This document shows, one piece after another, positions 7,187-15,583 of a DNA stretch of 17,435 nucleotides (the stretch's first letter is position 1; each line of letters opens with the position of its first letter). This DNA comes from JBKJTP01 sp046590195 (lineage in GTDB: Bacteria; Bacteroidota; Ignavibacteria; Palsa-1295). Under the pieces are notes generated by a model, which was given only the letters and a program-made list of their open reading frames with translations, was not told the DNA's origin and searched no databases. The stretch spans positions 1 through 17,435 of the forward strand of contig JBKJTP010000097.1 of NCBI GenBank assembly GCA_046590195.1, read 5' to 3'. The position numbers and the translations under genes are program-made.

Positions 7187-7331
7187 TGCTTAACAACACG
7201 GACGTCGAGTGAGCCTACTATGCGGCAACTGTGAGGCACTCTGTTCGAATAGTGCATGATCGCAGTATTGATATGAAATTATCAGCGGAATTCGTTCCGA
7301 CAGGGAATGCCAGCACGATTTCAGCGCTGAC

Positions 7332-7601
7332 CTAGTACTCGATCAGAAACTCTGTCTCATGTTTTAGTGGAAGCTCGTGCGATTCGATCGAGGTGACCTT
7401 GCCGATCGCCGGACCGCGTTCAACATGCTGAATGAAAGCGGCGAGATTGTGCTCGATGCCCTCGGCCTCGATCTCGACCGAGCCATCAGGCAGATTGCGC
7501 GCGAAGCCGCCAAGTTCTAGCCGTTTCGCAAAGGTCTTGACGAACCTGCGATACCCAACTCCCTGGACAATGCCATGAACAGTAATGTGAAGGCGAAGCA
7601 T
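7332..7601 (-). CDS. acyP: Acylphosphatase, 89 aa
   Basis: Full length for the family (about 90 aa). It contains the signature 'HGIVQGVGYRRF' (9-20) with the phosphate-binding R18, and 'GFARNLPDGSVEIEAEG' with catalytic N36. It hydrolyses the carboxyl-phosphate bond of acyl phosphates in the cytosol. The start ATG is followed by 'LRLHITVHG', as usual. A -7 promoter element (TAATTTTGCA, minus strand) lies 60 nt upstream. The leader contains the decayed TATAGGACCT array and a C8 run (minus strand) ending 3 nt before the ATG, which leaves no room for a Shine-Dalgarno. Confidence 0.95.
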   Translation of the reverse strand: MLRLHITVHGIVQGVGYRRFVKTFAKRLELGGFARNLPDGSVEIEAEGIEHNLAAFIQHVERGPAIGKVTSIESHELPLKHETEFLIEY

Positions 7602-7620
7602 GATGGGGGGGGTAAAAGAA

Positions 7621-7660
7621 CATAGGTATTATATGACCTATGAGTCTAATAGGACCTATG
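7621..7660. repeat. Degenerate array of about 10-bp TATAGGACCT-type units (copy 1)
   Basis: Four approximate 10-bp units: CATAGGTATT, ATATGACCTA, TGAGTCTAAT, AGGACCTATG. Each is a variant of a TATAGGACCT core, and CATAGGT (7621) is the inverse of ACCTATG (7636 and 7654). A second copy lies at 10531-10561. It looks like a decayed iterated palindrome with one unit per helical turn. Confidence 0.5.
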
Positions 7661-7670
7661 TGCAAAATTA
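7661..7670 (-). promoter_or_regulatory. Promoter -7 element TAATTTTGCA for acylphosphatase
   Basis: A minus-strand perfect match to TAnnTTTGCA directly after the acyl-CoA dehydrogenase stop codon and 60 nt before the acyP start. The best upstream TTTG is only 15 nt away, shorter than the usual 19-22. A start near 7655 would place the 10-bp repeat array inside the 5' leader. Confidence 0.4.
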
Positions 7671-7671
7671 C

Positions 7672-8856
<1,185 letters not shown>

Positions 8857-8921
8857 GGAGATGAGATAGTTGAATACTGGGACGGGCGATAAACACCTGA
8901 GGAAGGGAGAGGGTTTTGAGC

Positions 8922-8949
8922 TAGCGTCTAGCGTTTAGCGTTTAGCGTC
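8922..8949. repeat. 7-bp tandem repeat, four units
   Basis: Four head-to-tail units TAGCGTC, TAGCGTT, TAGCGTT, TAGCGTC lie in the gap between the lipoprotein gene and the acyl-CoA dehydrogenase gene. Each unit contains TAG, so read-through is stopped in every plus-strand frame. It may be a simple slippage product. Confidence 0.6.
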
Positions 8950-9008
8950 TTGGAGTGTAAGCTCTGGAACAGTTATGACCCAGAGCCTACTCACTTCTCA
9001 ATAAGATC

Positions 9009-10391
9009 CTAGTCCTCGCTAATATGATAGGGCAACGGATCGCTCGCGGTGGCTGCGCTGAACCAGACAGTCTGCGGGTTGTCAGCTTCGACCTGGATAT
9101 TGATGGTCTTACCGTTGGTGACAATGGTCTGCGTGCCGACTGGGTAATCCATATAAACCATTTCGCCTTGTCCGAGCGTCTTGGTGCCGATCGTTACTTG
9201 TGCATCTGGTGAGAGATTCACAAAGCGCACACGCCCATGCGAGCTTCCTTTCGGTGAACCCATCGTGTCGAGGATCACCAGATGATCCCACGTCTGCGGA
9301 GTGACGTTCAGTTTGCTCGTCTGCATCGCAGCCATTGTATAGCGAGTAAGATCGTCGAGGTTCAGGCTGAACGAGTCGACATAGAGCAACGTAGGAGAAT
9401 GCTCGCATGCAGGAGCGAAGAACCACTTGGCGTTGCCATGGAAGGTCTTCGTGATCGACCAAAATTCTGTCGACTTATTGGGCGCAATGCACCTGACTTT
9501 GTCCTGCCCATTGATATCCCAACGAATGCCTTGATCAATGCCGCCTTGTGCATTAAGTGATAAGGTGGTCTCTCTCGCGCCATTAACGAACCGCACGAAG
9601 ATCGAGGTGATGCTAAATACCGCGGTGCCTAACTCTCGATCGGAAAGGACGACAGGTGATGGGAGCGGCTCAGTCCCCTGAGGATCTGTTGACCCTCGAA
9701 TGACTACCGTGCCGAACAGTCCGGTCAGACCAAAGGCCTGGTTGATCCTCATGATAACGTTATTCGAATCGCCACCAGCCGTGATCAACAAGCCGCCAAC
9801 GCCTGCGGGCAGCTCGAGGTAGCCTGTGACATCACCGTAATTCAATGTGACGTTCGGTTGCTTGCCGCGAACCGAGTCTGAGAAGTACACATCGAGCTTC
9901 GCAAGGTCCGGCATAGCGTGCACATAGCGGGCGATGGTCTTACCATCGACTGCTGATCCGGATTGATCATCGAGCATCAGCGCATTCGCTGGCACTGGCA
10001 TAGTCCCGAAGCGCTGGCGTCCGCGGCCGATCAGGATCATTGTCTGACGACGATCCGAGAGCGCGATCACTTGCTTGAGCAGTGTATCACCTGCACTTGA
10101 GAGAATGACCAGCCTCTGATTGCTTCCGATCGGAAGGGGTGCGCCGCTTGCGAAGGTCGTGATGTAGCCTATATTGATCGCCGGCGTGTACGTGATCGGA
10201 GGATTATACTTCAGATCCTGCTGAACAAGCGAGCCATTAAGATAGACGTCCACCTGCTGCTGATCGGCCATGGCATTCAAGATGCGGAGGCTTGGTGCTT
10301 TTTCCAGTGGGATGGAGCAAGGATCGGTACAGCTTGTGACGAAGGCAGTAAGGAGCAGAAGCGGAAGGACCAGTCGTTTCTGAAAAGTCAT
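9009..10391 (-). CDS. Lipoprotein with repeated DUF4397-like domains, 460 aa
   Basis: The ATG at 10391 gives a textbook lipoprotein signal 'MTFQKRLVLPLLLLTAFVTSC' (here written to C21), with lipobox V-T-S-C; the 14 longer residues from 10433 are rejected. After the lipid anchor come several DUF4397-like beta units: 'LRILNAMADQQQVDVYLNGS' (about 35-54), 'ARYVHAMPDLAKLDVYFSD' (about 153-171), 'VRFVNGARETTLSLN' (about 267-281) and 'GRVRFVNLSPDAQVTIG' (about 388-404). The pattern R.[VL]Na.pd...vDvy is that of PF14344. The protein is cell-surface or periplasmic. DUF4397 proteins have no established activity; in Bacteroidota they are frequent outer-membrane lipoproteins. It is monocistronic. A 7-bp inverted repeat lies after its stop (8961-8986) without a T-run. 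Confidence 0.87.
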   Translation of the reverse strand: MTFQKRLVLPLLLLTAFVTSCTDPCSIPLEKAPSLRILNAMADQQQVDVYLNGSLVQQDLKYNPPITYTPAINIGYITTFASGAPLPIGSNQRLVILSSAGDTLLKQVIALSDRRQTMILIGRGRQRFGTMPVPANALMLDDQSGSAVDGKTIARYVHAMPDLAKLDVYFSDSVRGKQPNVTLNYGDVTGYLELPAGVGGLLITAGGDSNNVIMRINQAFGLTGLFGTVVIRGSTDPQGTEPLPSPVVLSDRELGTAVFSITSIFVRFVNGARETTLSLNAQGGIDQGIRWDINGQDKVRCIAPNKSTEFWSITKTFHGNAKWFFAPACEHSPTLLYVDSFSLNLDDLTRYTMAAMQTSKLNVTPQTWDHLVILDTMGSPKGSSHGRVRFVNLSPDAQVTIGTKTLGQGEMVYMDYPVGTQTIVTNGKTINIQVEADNPQTVWFSAATASDPLPYHISED

Positions 10392-10530
10392 GCAGAAGGG
10401 AGATTGATTAAACAGTGCACCCGGTACATTCAAATGGAGCGAATGGGTGACCTAAAGTTTAACAAGGCGGGGAGGCAATAGTTACGAATGCTGATTGCAC
10501 AGAAGTCCACCGAACGCGAGTATAGTAGGA

Positions 10531-10561
10531 CCCATAACCCTATAGGACTCATAGGACCTAA
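10531..10561. repeat. Degenerate 10-bp TATAGGACCT array (copy 2)
   Basis: Consecutive 10-bp units CCCATAACCC, TATAGGACTC and ATAGGACCTA, the same unit type as the array before acyP at 7621-7660. The shared words TAGGACCTA and the 10-bp spacing make chance less likely. Confidence 0.5.
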
Positions 10562-10595
10562 TTGGGGAGGAGGCAATGGATTGCCCTAAATGACC

Positions 10596-10638
10596 AACGG
10601 TGGAGCACAGCCAGGAGAGAGGGCCACGATCCACCGTT
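10596..10638. repeat. 9-bp inverted repeat, possible RNA hairpin
   Basis: AACGGTGGA (10596-10604) and TCCACCGTT (10630-10638) are exact complements across 25 nt. No T-run or known riboswitch signature accompanies it. It could be a stem of a leader RNA for the plus-strand operon, or a remnant of a mobile element. Confidence 0.35.
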
Positions 10639-10896
10639 CTTAAACGAGAGAGGCGCACCTTAAAGATCGGGTTGCGCTTCTATTACTAAGAACCCCAGAC
10701 CCCCCTCGAGGTTACAGCTTTGCGGGCAGAATTCTTCTCATTTTGGCACATCTAAGTAGTAAATGAGTAGTCTCAGGGCTCGTATTTTACCAGATGAGCC
10801 ACAAAGCCTTTGCAAAAAGAAATGGCTCGACCTTTGTAGCGTCGCACAGCAACTCACTTTGATCTCTCAACTACCAACGATCTCTTAGACGACAAC

Positions 10897-11445
10897 ATGG
10901 AAAGAATACCCATACAGCGTAAGAAAGGCACCCCAGCCTGGCTCTGGATCCTCTTACTTCTTCTTGTTTTAGGATTAGTCTATTTCCTCTTCTTCCGCAG
11001 CACTGACAATAGCGATGAGTGGCTCGACGATACGACCACGACTCAGACAACCGACACAAGCGATCTCAACTCTCCAGCACCACCACCTCCGGGTAACGAT
11101 ACTGGATCAGGTATGCAAGAAGTGACCGATCTCAAGCCGGTCTACTCAGCTCCGGACAAGCAGACCTACGTCGGACGCCAGGTGAACGTGCAGAGTGTAC
11201 AGGTGCAGAAGGTGATCTCAGACACCACGTTCTGGATCGGCGACAGCCCGACCGAGCGCATGTTCGTGACCGGCATCCGCAATGGCAACGCTACGCAAAA
11301 GCTGAAGCAGGGTCAGCGCATCAGCATCAAGGGTCAGGTGGAGAGAATGCCTGACGAGAACACTCGCAAGACGGGCTGGGGCATTACCGACCAAGCAGAT
11401 TTTACAGGACAAGATATTTATCTGCGCGCGCAAGAGATCATGTAA
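10897..11445 (+). CDS. Membrane-anchored protein with extracytoplasmic beta (OB-like) domain, 182 aa
   Basis: A short basic N-terminus 'MERIPIQRKKG' is followed by one transmembrane helix (about 14-33, 'WLWILLLLLVLGLVYFLFF'), giving an N-in single-pass anchor. A low-complexity T/D/P linker (35-70) leads to a compact beta domain (about 88-182): 'YVGRQVNVQSVQVQKVISD', 'TFWIGDSPTERMFVTG' and 'GQRISIKGQVERMP', an order reminiscent of OB-fold proteins. The fold is inferred by strand pattern only. It lies 78 nt upstream of the PRC-barrel gene in the same direction, so joint expression is likely. Its TAA stop lies in the first unit of a 13-bp tandem repeat. Function is unknown. Confidence 0.8.
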   Translation: MERIPIQRKKGTPAWLWILLLLLVLGLVYFLFFRSTDNSDEWLDDTTTTQTTDTSDLNSPAPPPPGNDTGSGMQEVTDLKPVYSAPDKQTYVGRQVNVQSVQVQKVISDTTFWIGDSPTERMFVTGIRNGNATQKLKQGQRISIKGQVERMPDENTRKTGWGITDQADFTGQDIYLRAQEIM

Positions 11446-11487
11446 GTGGCTCACGTAAGTGGCTCACGTAAGTGGCTCACGTAAGTG
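11442..11487. repeat. 13-bp tandem repeat, 3.5 units, overlapping the stop codon
   Basis: GTAAGTGGCTCAC is present at 11442-11454, 11455-11467 and 11468-11480 without mismatch, plus GTAAGTG at 11481-11487. The TAA of the first unit is the stop codon of the membrane-anchored gene. Because 13 is not a multiple of 3, the successive TAAs (11443, 11456, 11469) fall in all three frames. Confidence 0.9.
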
Positions 11488-11523
11488 CGCGTGCTCTTAT
11501 CGTAATCATTTTATTCGACTACT

Positions 11524-11856
11524 ATGGATAACTCAGGAACATACAACGCAGGCGAAGGGCGCATTCTGCTTTCACGCGCTGACAAAGACTGGCAGCTGTC
11601 GAACAACGAACAGAACATCATCGGCTGGAAGGTACTCGATACCAAAGGACAGCGTGTCGGCGTGATCGCTGATATGATCGTCGATACGGTCGCCGGATAT
11701 GTTGATTCGGTATTGCTGGATACCGGTTCAGCGATCTCAACGAATGACATCAACATCGGTGATGGCGTTGTGATCTATGAGCAGCGTGTGCCGCTGACGG
11801 AAGTCGCGAATCGCAATTCGACATTCACGATCCCGACCTCGAGAAGAGCTGACTAA
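11524..11856 (+). CDS. PRC-barrel domain protein, 110 aa
   Basis: The segment 'IIGWKVLDTKGQRVGVIADM' and following 'TVAGYVDSVLLD' match the PRC-barrel pattern (PF05239; G-x-x-V-x-D-x-x-G-x-x-[VI]-G-x-[IV]-x-D), at about residues 32-66. The rest is a short strand pattern ending 'VPLTEVANRNSTFTIPTSRRAD'. PRC barrels are small beta domains found in RimM and in photosynthetic reaction-centre H subunits, and as stand-alone stress or membrane-associated adaptors. There is no signal or membrane segment, so this one is cytosolic. Its partner is probably the upstream anchored protein. A terminator and a 31-bp inverted repeat arm follow the stop within 6-80 nt. Confidence 0.88.
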   Translation: MDNSGTYNAGEGRILLSRADKDWQLSNNEQNIIGWKVLDTKGQRVGVIADMIVDTVAGYVDSVLLDTGSAISTNDINIGDGVVIYEQRVPLTEVANRNSTFTIPTSRRAD

Positions 11857-11861
11857 GGATC

Positions 11862-11892
11862 AAAGTGTAGCACATGCTTTAGCTTGTGTGAA
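11862..11892 (+). repeat. REP-like element, family A, left arm of a perfect 31-bp inverted pair
   Basis: Contains GTAG (11867-11870) followed by CACA-T-GC-TTTA-GC-T-TGTG, a small hairpin. The whole 31 nt is repeated exactly, inverted, at 11971-12001. GTAG tetranucleotides sit at the outer ends of the pair, as in bacterial interspersed mosaic elements (paired REPs). Confidence 0.7.
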
Positions 11893-11907
11893 GAGCTTGA
11901 TCTTGAT

Positions 11908-11950
11908 AGCCCGGTATCGTTTTATCGATCCCGGGCTTTTGCTTTCTTTT
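11908..11950 (+). terminator. Rho-independent terminator of the PRC-barrel gene, inside the inverted pair
   Basis: Stem AGCCCGG-T-ATCG / CGAT-C-CCGGGCT (11 pairs with one T/C mismatch) around a short T-rich loop, followed by TTTGCTTTCTTTT. It lies in the 78-nt loop between the two REP arms. The T-rich tail is on the plus strand only. Confidence 0.85.
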
Positions 11951-11970
11951 GGTTTTGCTTTGCGGGTTTT

Positions 11971-12001
11971 TTCACACAAGCTAAAGCATGTGCTACACTT
12001 T
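11971..12001 (-). repeat. REP-like element, family A, right arm; provides the kinase stop codon
   Basis: Exact reverse complement of 11862-11892. On the minus strand it reads GTGTAGCACATGC, and the TAG (11995-11993) inside its GTAG is the stop of the histidine kinase. The last two kinase residues (K-V) are encoded by the element. Confidence 0.7.
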
Positions 12002-14455
12002 TGTCAGACGCGAGGGTATCGTCTCAGCAACCGCTATAGGCAACGTGATGGTAAATGTCGCGCCCAAACCTTCGCCTTCGCTGAAGGCCTGGATGGCACC
12101 CGAATGCATTTCTACAATGCGTTGCGAGATCGCGAGCCCGAGGCCAAGCCCACCGAACCGCTTCGTGATGCTGGGTGTGCCTTGCTCAAATGGGTTGAAA
12201 ATGCGGGTTAGCTGTGCTTGCTCTATTCCGATACCGCTATCCTGAATGGAGACAAAGAGCTCATCCTGCGCGGAATTCCATGTCTTCACTGTGATGACAC
12301 CATTAGCAGGCGTGAACTTCGCCGCATTCTGCAGCAGATTCCAAAGTACCTGCTGTATTCTCGCTGGATCACAATGCACCGCCGTAACTCTTGCCGAAAG
12401 CTCGAGCTTCACATCCAGCTTCTTCTCATTGATCTTCGTGCTACAAATATCAATGGCATTGAGTAAGAGCGAGTGAAGATCCATCGACTTCTTCTCGAGA
12501 TGCACTTTGCCACGAATGATACGTGTCAGATCGAGCAGATCATCGATCAACCGCGCCTCAAGCTGAATATTTCGCTCGATGATCTCCATCATTGGATGAA
12601 GCTCCTCTGGTATGCGCTTGTCGTCCTTCAGGATCTCGACGCATGTTAACACTGGTGTTAGCGGCGTACGCAGCTCATGGCTGAGCGCAGCAATGAATTG
12701 ATCCTTCGCCTGATTCGCCTGCATGATCGCATCCTGCGCGCGCCTGATCTCGGTGATATCGATACAGATACCTTCGAATGCAATGATCTCTCCGCTATCG
12801 TCTCTTACGATGACCGCACGATCCAGCACGTAGCGCTCTTCACCGCTTGCATGCCTGATACGGTATGTCACTTCGATCGGTATATTGCGAGCGATCGCAT
12901 CTTCAACAACTCGATCGATCTCTGCGATATCCTCCGGATGGATCAACTCGAACCAACGACGCTGACCAGTGAGCAGTAGGTCTTCAGCTGCATAACCCGT
13001 AAACTCCAAACATCCGCTGCTGGCATACTCGAAAGGCCAACCCTCAGATGTAAGGCAGCGATATGCCATGCCTGGGATGTTCGACATCAACCGCGCAAGC
13101 TGTTCGCGGCGCTCGTTCAACTCCTGCTCAGCGCGAAGGCGATCGGTAACATCCATGACGACACCGGTCCTGCCGATGACGTTGCCTTCGTCATTGCGAC
13201 GCGTCCGGAAATGCGCTTCCACATCGAAGATGTGGCCATTCTTGTGCTGCCATTTAAATGAAAACCTACCGTTGTCGGTATGTGGCGGAAGATTACGTAC
13301 TTGTTCGAGCAAGTCATCTCGATACTCCTTCGGAGTGTGGTGCACCCAAAAGAGCGGATCGCTTGCGAGCTCTTCAACTTGATAGCCGAGTAGCTGCTCG
13401 ACATAAGGACTAATGTACTCAAGCTTATAATCAGCTTCGCCAGGTGTACCAACGGCCTCGTACACAGCGCCCGGGATGCTTCTCATGATCTCGCCAAGGC
13501 GCAACTGCTCTCGATCGAGCTCTTGCTGCAGAACTGCACGCTCGTTTTCAGCGCGCTTACGATCTTCGATCTCCTGCAACGCAGCGCCATAAAGCCTTGC
13601 GTTATCAATGGCCGCAGCGATGCGGCGCCCGAGCATGCGTGCAAACTCTACGTCTTCTTCCCTGAACTGTCTGCCAGTCTTCAGTGCAAACGTGATCGCG
13701 CCGAGGATCTGACCGCGTGACTGAAGAGGCACGATGATCATTGAGCGAAGATCCGATGCATATGCCAGTCGCCTGAACTCTGGCTCTGGAGAGCTCGCAT
13801 CCAGGAACTCGTCGGAGAGATAGGGCACGAACAGTGGATCACCCGACTTCACGACAGCCACGGCCGCAGCTTGCGAGTGTAAGCCATGCTTAACGATCAA
13901 CTCGCGCATGATCGCTTCTTTTGTGGGATCGCCGCAGGAGAACGCAAGCGACTTCATCATTCCGTCAGGACCCGGCTCGGAGATGGAGCAATAATCAGCA
14001 AAGTTGCTTGTGACAAGCTCCGCAACCGCTTGTAAGACATCTGGATCAATGAGCGACGACGCGAGCTTCTCGCTGAGGCGTGCCATGAATTGCAACCGCT
14101 CTTCATGCGACTCTTGGCTCTTCGTCACATCCCGCGTAATGAATGTGATCGAGTCCGTCGATGGATAGATATCGACCTGCAGCCACTGCTTTGTTAACGG
14201 GTTGCTGATCGTCGCCGTCTCACGAGAAAGAGTGGTGCGCGCGCGTTCGCAGGCTTGCGCTATGTCGGTGTTCTTGTACTCGGGGTACACCTCCCATATC
14301 GTCTTGCCAATGATCATGTCGATCGGCTGACCGATGATCTCGGCAGCGCGCTCATTCGCATACACGAACCGCCACTCGTGGTCATGGACCGAGATTCCAT
14401 CGGAGATCTTATTCAGGATGAGATCGAGATCGACCTCTTTTTGGCGATGGGGCAT
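11993..14455 (-). CDS. PAS-GAF-PAS-PAS sensor histidine kinase, 820 aa
   Basis: A soluble multi-sensor kinase with no transmembrane helix. Visible order: PAS 1 (about 10-115, ending 'ITRDVTKSQ'), GAF (about 128-288, 'SDLRSMIIVPLQSRGQILGA'), coiled linker (290-322), PAS 2 with PAC (about 323-440, 'GVVMDVTDRLRAEQEL'), PAS 3 (about 450-572, 'EGICIDITEIRRAQD'), HisKA with H593 in 'AALSHELRTPL', and HATPase_c with N box 'QVLWNLLQNAAKF' (702-714), 'DSGIGI' (739-744), 'FNPFEQG' and 'GGLGLGLAISQRI' (768-780). All catalytic motifs are intact. It autophosphorylates H593 and would donate phosphate to a response regulator, but none is in the window, so it is an orphan here. An AGGA six bases before ATG 14455 is one of few Shine-Dalgarno-like sites. 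It ends inside a repeat element, convergent to the PRC-barrel gene. Confidence 0.95.
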   Translation of the reverse strand: MPHRQKEVDLDLILNKISDGISVHDHEWRFVYANERAAEIIGQPIDMIIGKTIWEVYPEYKNTDIAQACERARTTLSRETATISNPLTKQWLQVDIYPSTDSITFITRDVTKSQESHEERLQFMARLSEKLASSLIDPDVLQAVAELVTSNFADYCSISEPGPDGMMKSLAFSCGDPTKEAIMRELIVKHGLHSQAAAVAVVKSGDPLFVPYLSDEFLDASSPEPEFRRLAYASDLRSMIIVPLQSRGQILGAITFALKTGRQFREEDVEFARMLGRRIAAAIDNARLYGAALQEIEDRKRAENERAVLQQELDREQLRLGEIMRSIPGAVYEAVGTPGEADYKLEYISPYVEQLLGYQVEELASDPLFWVHHTPKEYRDDLLEQVRNLPPHTDNGRFSFKWQHKNGHIFDVEAHFRTRRNDEGNVIGRTGVVMDVTDRLRAEQELNERREQLARLMSNIPGMAYRCLTSEGWPFEYASSGCLEFTGYAAEDLLLTGQRRWFELIHPEDIAEIDRVVEDAIARNIPIEVTYRIRHASGEERYVLDRAVIVRDDSGEIIAFEGICIDITEIRRAQDAIMQANQAKDQFIAALSHELRTPLTPVLTCVEILKDDKRIPEELHPMMEIIERNIQLEARLIDDLLDLTRIIRGKVHLEKKSMDLHSLLLNAIDICSTKINEKKLDVKLELSARVTAVHCDPARIQQVLWNLLQNAAKFTPANGVITVKTWNSAQDELFVSIQDSGIGIEQAQLTRIFNPFEQGTPSITKRFGGLGLGLAISQRIVEMHSGAIQAFSEGEGLGATFTITLPIAVAETIPSRLTKV

Positions 14456-14625
14456 GGCTATTCCTGTACGGAAGATTTAGGGCATTTTTGCCACAGGCAT
14501 GAGTGATTGCGGCACTTGTGAGGGAAGGATCGGCCGCGAGACACAACTCGTCGAGTAGAGATAACCCTGAAAGCAAGTGAAAATGCCCCCGAGTGACAGA
14601 AAACTTTCGACTTTTCGCGTGGTCG

Positions 14626-15060
14626 TTATGCTCCGCCTTGCTTCGGTTTCCTGAGAGACATGAGGTAGGTCGTGAGCGTCGTAAACACGGCAAAGAACAA
14701 CGCTTGCAAAACCGCGGACGTCCAGGGATCATCATCTATCACGAGGTGTAGAATAAGCATAAACGTGAAGCCGAACAGCGCCGAAAACCGCAAGCTAGCA
14801 AGCCTGCTCTTTCGCTCGTTCGGGTCCGCGTTGACGAGCTCGCGTTCTTTCCGAGAGTAGCCACTCCAAAATGTTGCTCCGACGATCAGCACGGCGTAGC
14901 TCATGGTGATGATCACGATCCACATCACTGCTCTTTCGGACATATCTTCCTTTGGTAGGAAGACTCCGAGTAGCATTACCGCAAACCAAAGCCCGAATCC
15001 AAGCATCATCGCGGATTCTAGGTACTTGATCTGCGTATCCTTGTCAACTTTATCTGCCAT
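14626..15060 (-). CDS. Four-helix membrane protein, 144 aa (tandem paralog 3)
   Basis: The ATG at 15060 ('MADKVDKDTQIKYLE') is chosen over one at 15093 that would overlap the upstream stop. Four hydrophobic segments lie at about 18-34, 46-68, 92-110 and 118-136. It aligns along its length with the 142-aa protein upstream: 'SERAVMWIVI' with 'SERTAIVLAV', 'FWSGYSRKERELV' with 'IWNGYSREYRRV', and 'AVLQALFFAVFTT' with 'ALLGGLFFGPAVA'. It is separated from that gene by 32 nt including the TGTGTGTGTTAAT motif. Function is unknown. Gene position resembles a membrane component of a lysis module. Confidence 0.78.
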   Translation of the reverse strand: MADKVDKDTQIKYLESAMMLGFGLWFAVMLLGVFLPKEDMSERAVMWIVIITMSYAVLIVGATFWSGYSRKERELVNADPNERKSRLASLRFSALFGFTFMLILHLVIDDDPWTSAVLQALFFAVFTTLTTYLMSLRKPKQGGA

Positions 15061-15092
15061 GGTAGAAAGGGAGAAGTTTATTAACACACACA

Positions 15093-15521
15093 CTACTTCC
15101 TCTTTCGTCCAAAGACGAAGACGAGGTACATCCCGCCCGCGACAGCCGGACCGAAGAACAATCCGCCAAGAAGTGCACGGCTGAGCTCGTTTCCTTCGAT
15201 AAAGTAGCTGTTGGAGAAATGGACAAGGAAGAGCGAAGTGCCAAAGGAGAACAATCCTGCTGGCTTTAAGAAACTCGCCATTGGATCCTCTTTCGGTGTG
15301 ACTCTGCGGTACTCTCTGGAATAGCCGTTCCAGATTCCGCTACCAATCGTGACGATAAGGTAGAGGGTGGCGCCAACCGCGAGGACGATCGCCGTTCGCT
15401 CACTTGTATCTGGAGCCATTGCTACTCCGACACACAGCATCCACATCATGATGCTGGCGAACGCCTGCCACGTCATGAACTTGTTAAGGATATTTGGGTC
15501 GACTTGTCCAGACTGATTCAT
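15093..15521 (-). CDS. Four-helix membrane protein, 142 aa (tandem paralog 2)
   Basis: The N-terminus 'MNQSGQVDPNILNKFM' precedes four hydrophobic segments (about 17-33, 42-62, 88-106, 112-136) and a basic end 'FGRKRK'. A polar, charged loop 'NGYSREYRRVTPKEDP' separates helices 2 and 3 and is conserved with the downstream paralog. Start ATG 15521 lies 10 nt after a TGTGTGTGTAAAT motif; no Shine-Dalgarno. The stop TAG is followed at once by TGTGTGTGTTAAT. No family name can be given. Confidence 0.78.
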   Translation of the reverse strand: MNQSGQVDPNILNKFMTWQAFASIMMWMLCVGVAMAPDTSERTAIVLAVGATLYLIVTIGSGIWNGYSREYRRVTPKEDPMASFLKPAGLFSFGTSLFLVHFSNSYFIEGNELSRALLGGLFFGPAVAGGMYLVFVFGRKRK

Positions 15522-15583
15522 GGGACTTCAATTTACACACACAAGCTCCGGAGGCTCTTGAAGCGAGCATCCGCCCTTTATCG

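Larger units (their letters stand above)
10392..10896. other. Gene-free divergent gap with repeats and inverted repeats
   Basis: It separates the minus-strand lipoprotein gene from the plus-strand membrane/PRC-barrel pair. It contains the second TATAGGACCT-type array (10531-10561), a 9-bp perfect inverted repeat (10596-10604/10630-10638) and a near hairpin AGGCGCA/TTGCGCTT (10651-10680 region). No good TAnnTTTG element was found for either flanking gene; candidates such as GACCTTTG near 10830 have one mismatch and no spaced TTG. Confidence 0.45.

Noticed and set aside
8961..8986. Possible terminator of the lipoprotein gene (GCTCTGG/CCAGAGC)
   Set aside because: A good 7-bp stem but the loop is 12 nt and no T-run follows on either strand.
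11442..11487. Possible CRISPR array
   Set aside because: The 13-bp units are directly adjacent with no spacers, and no cas gene is present.
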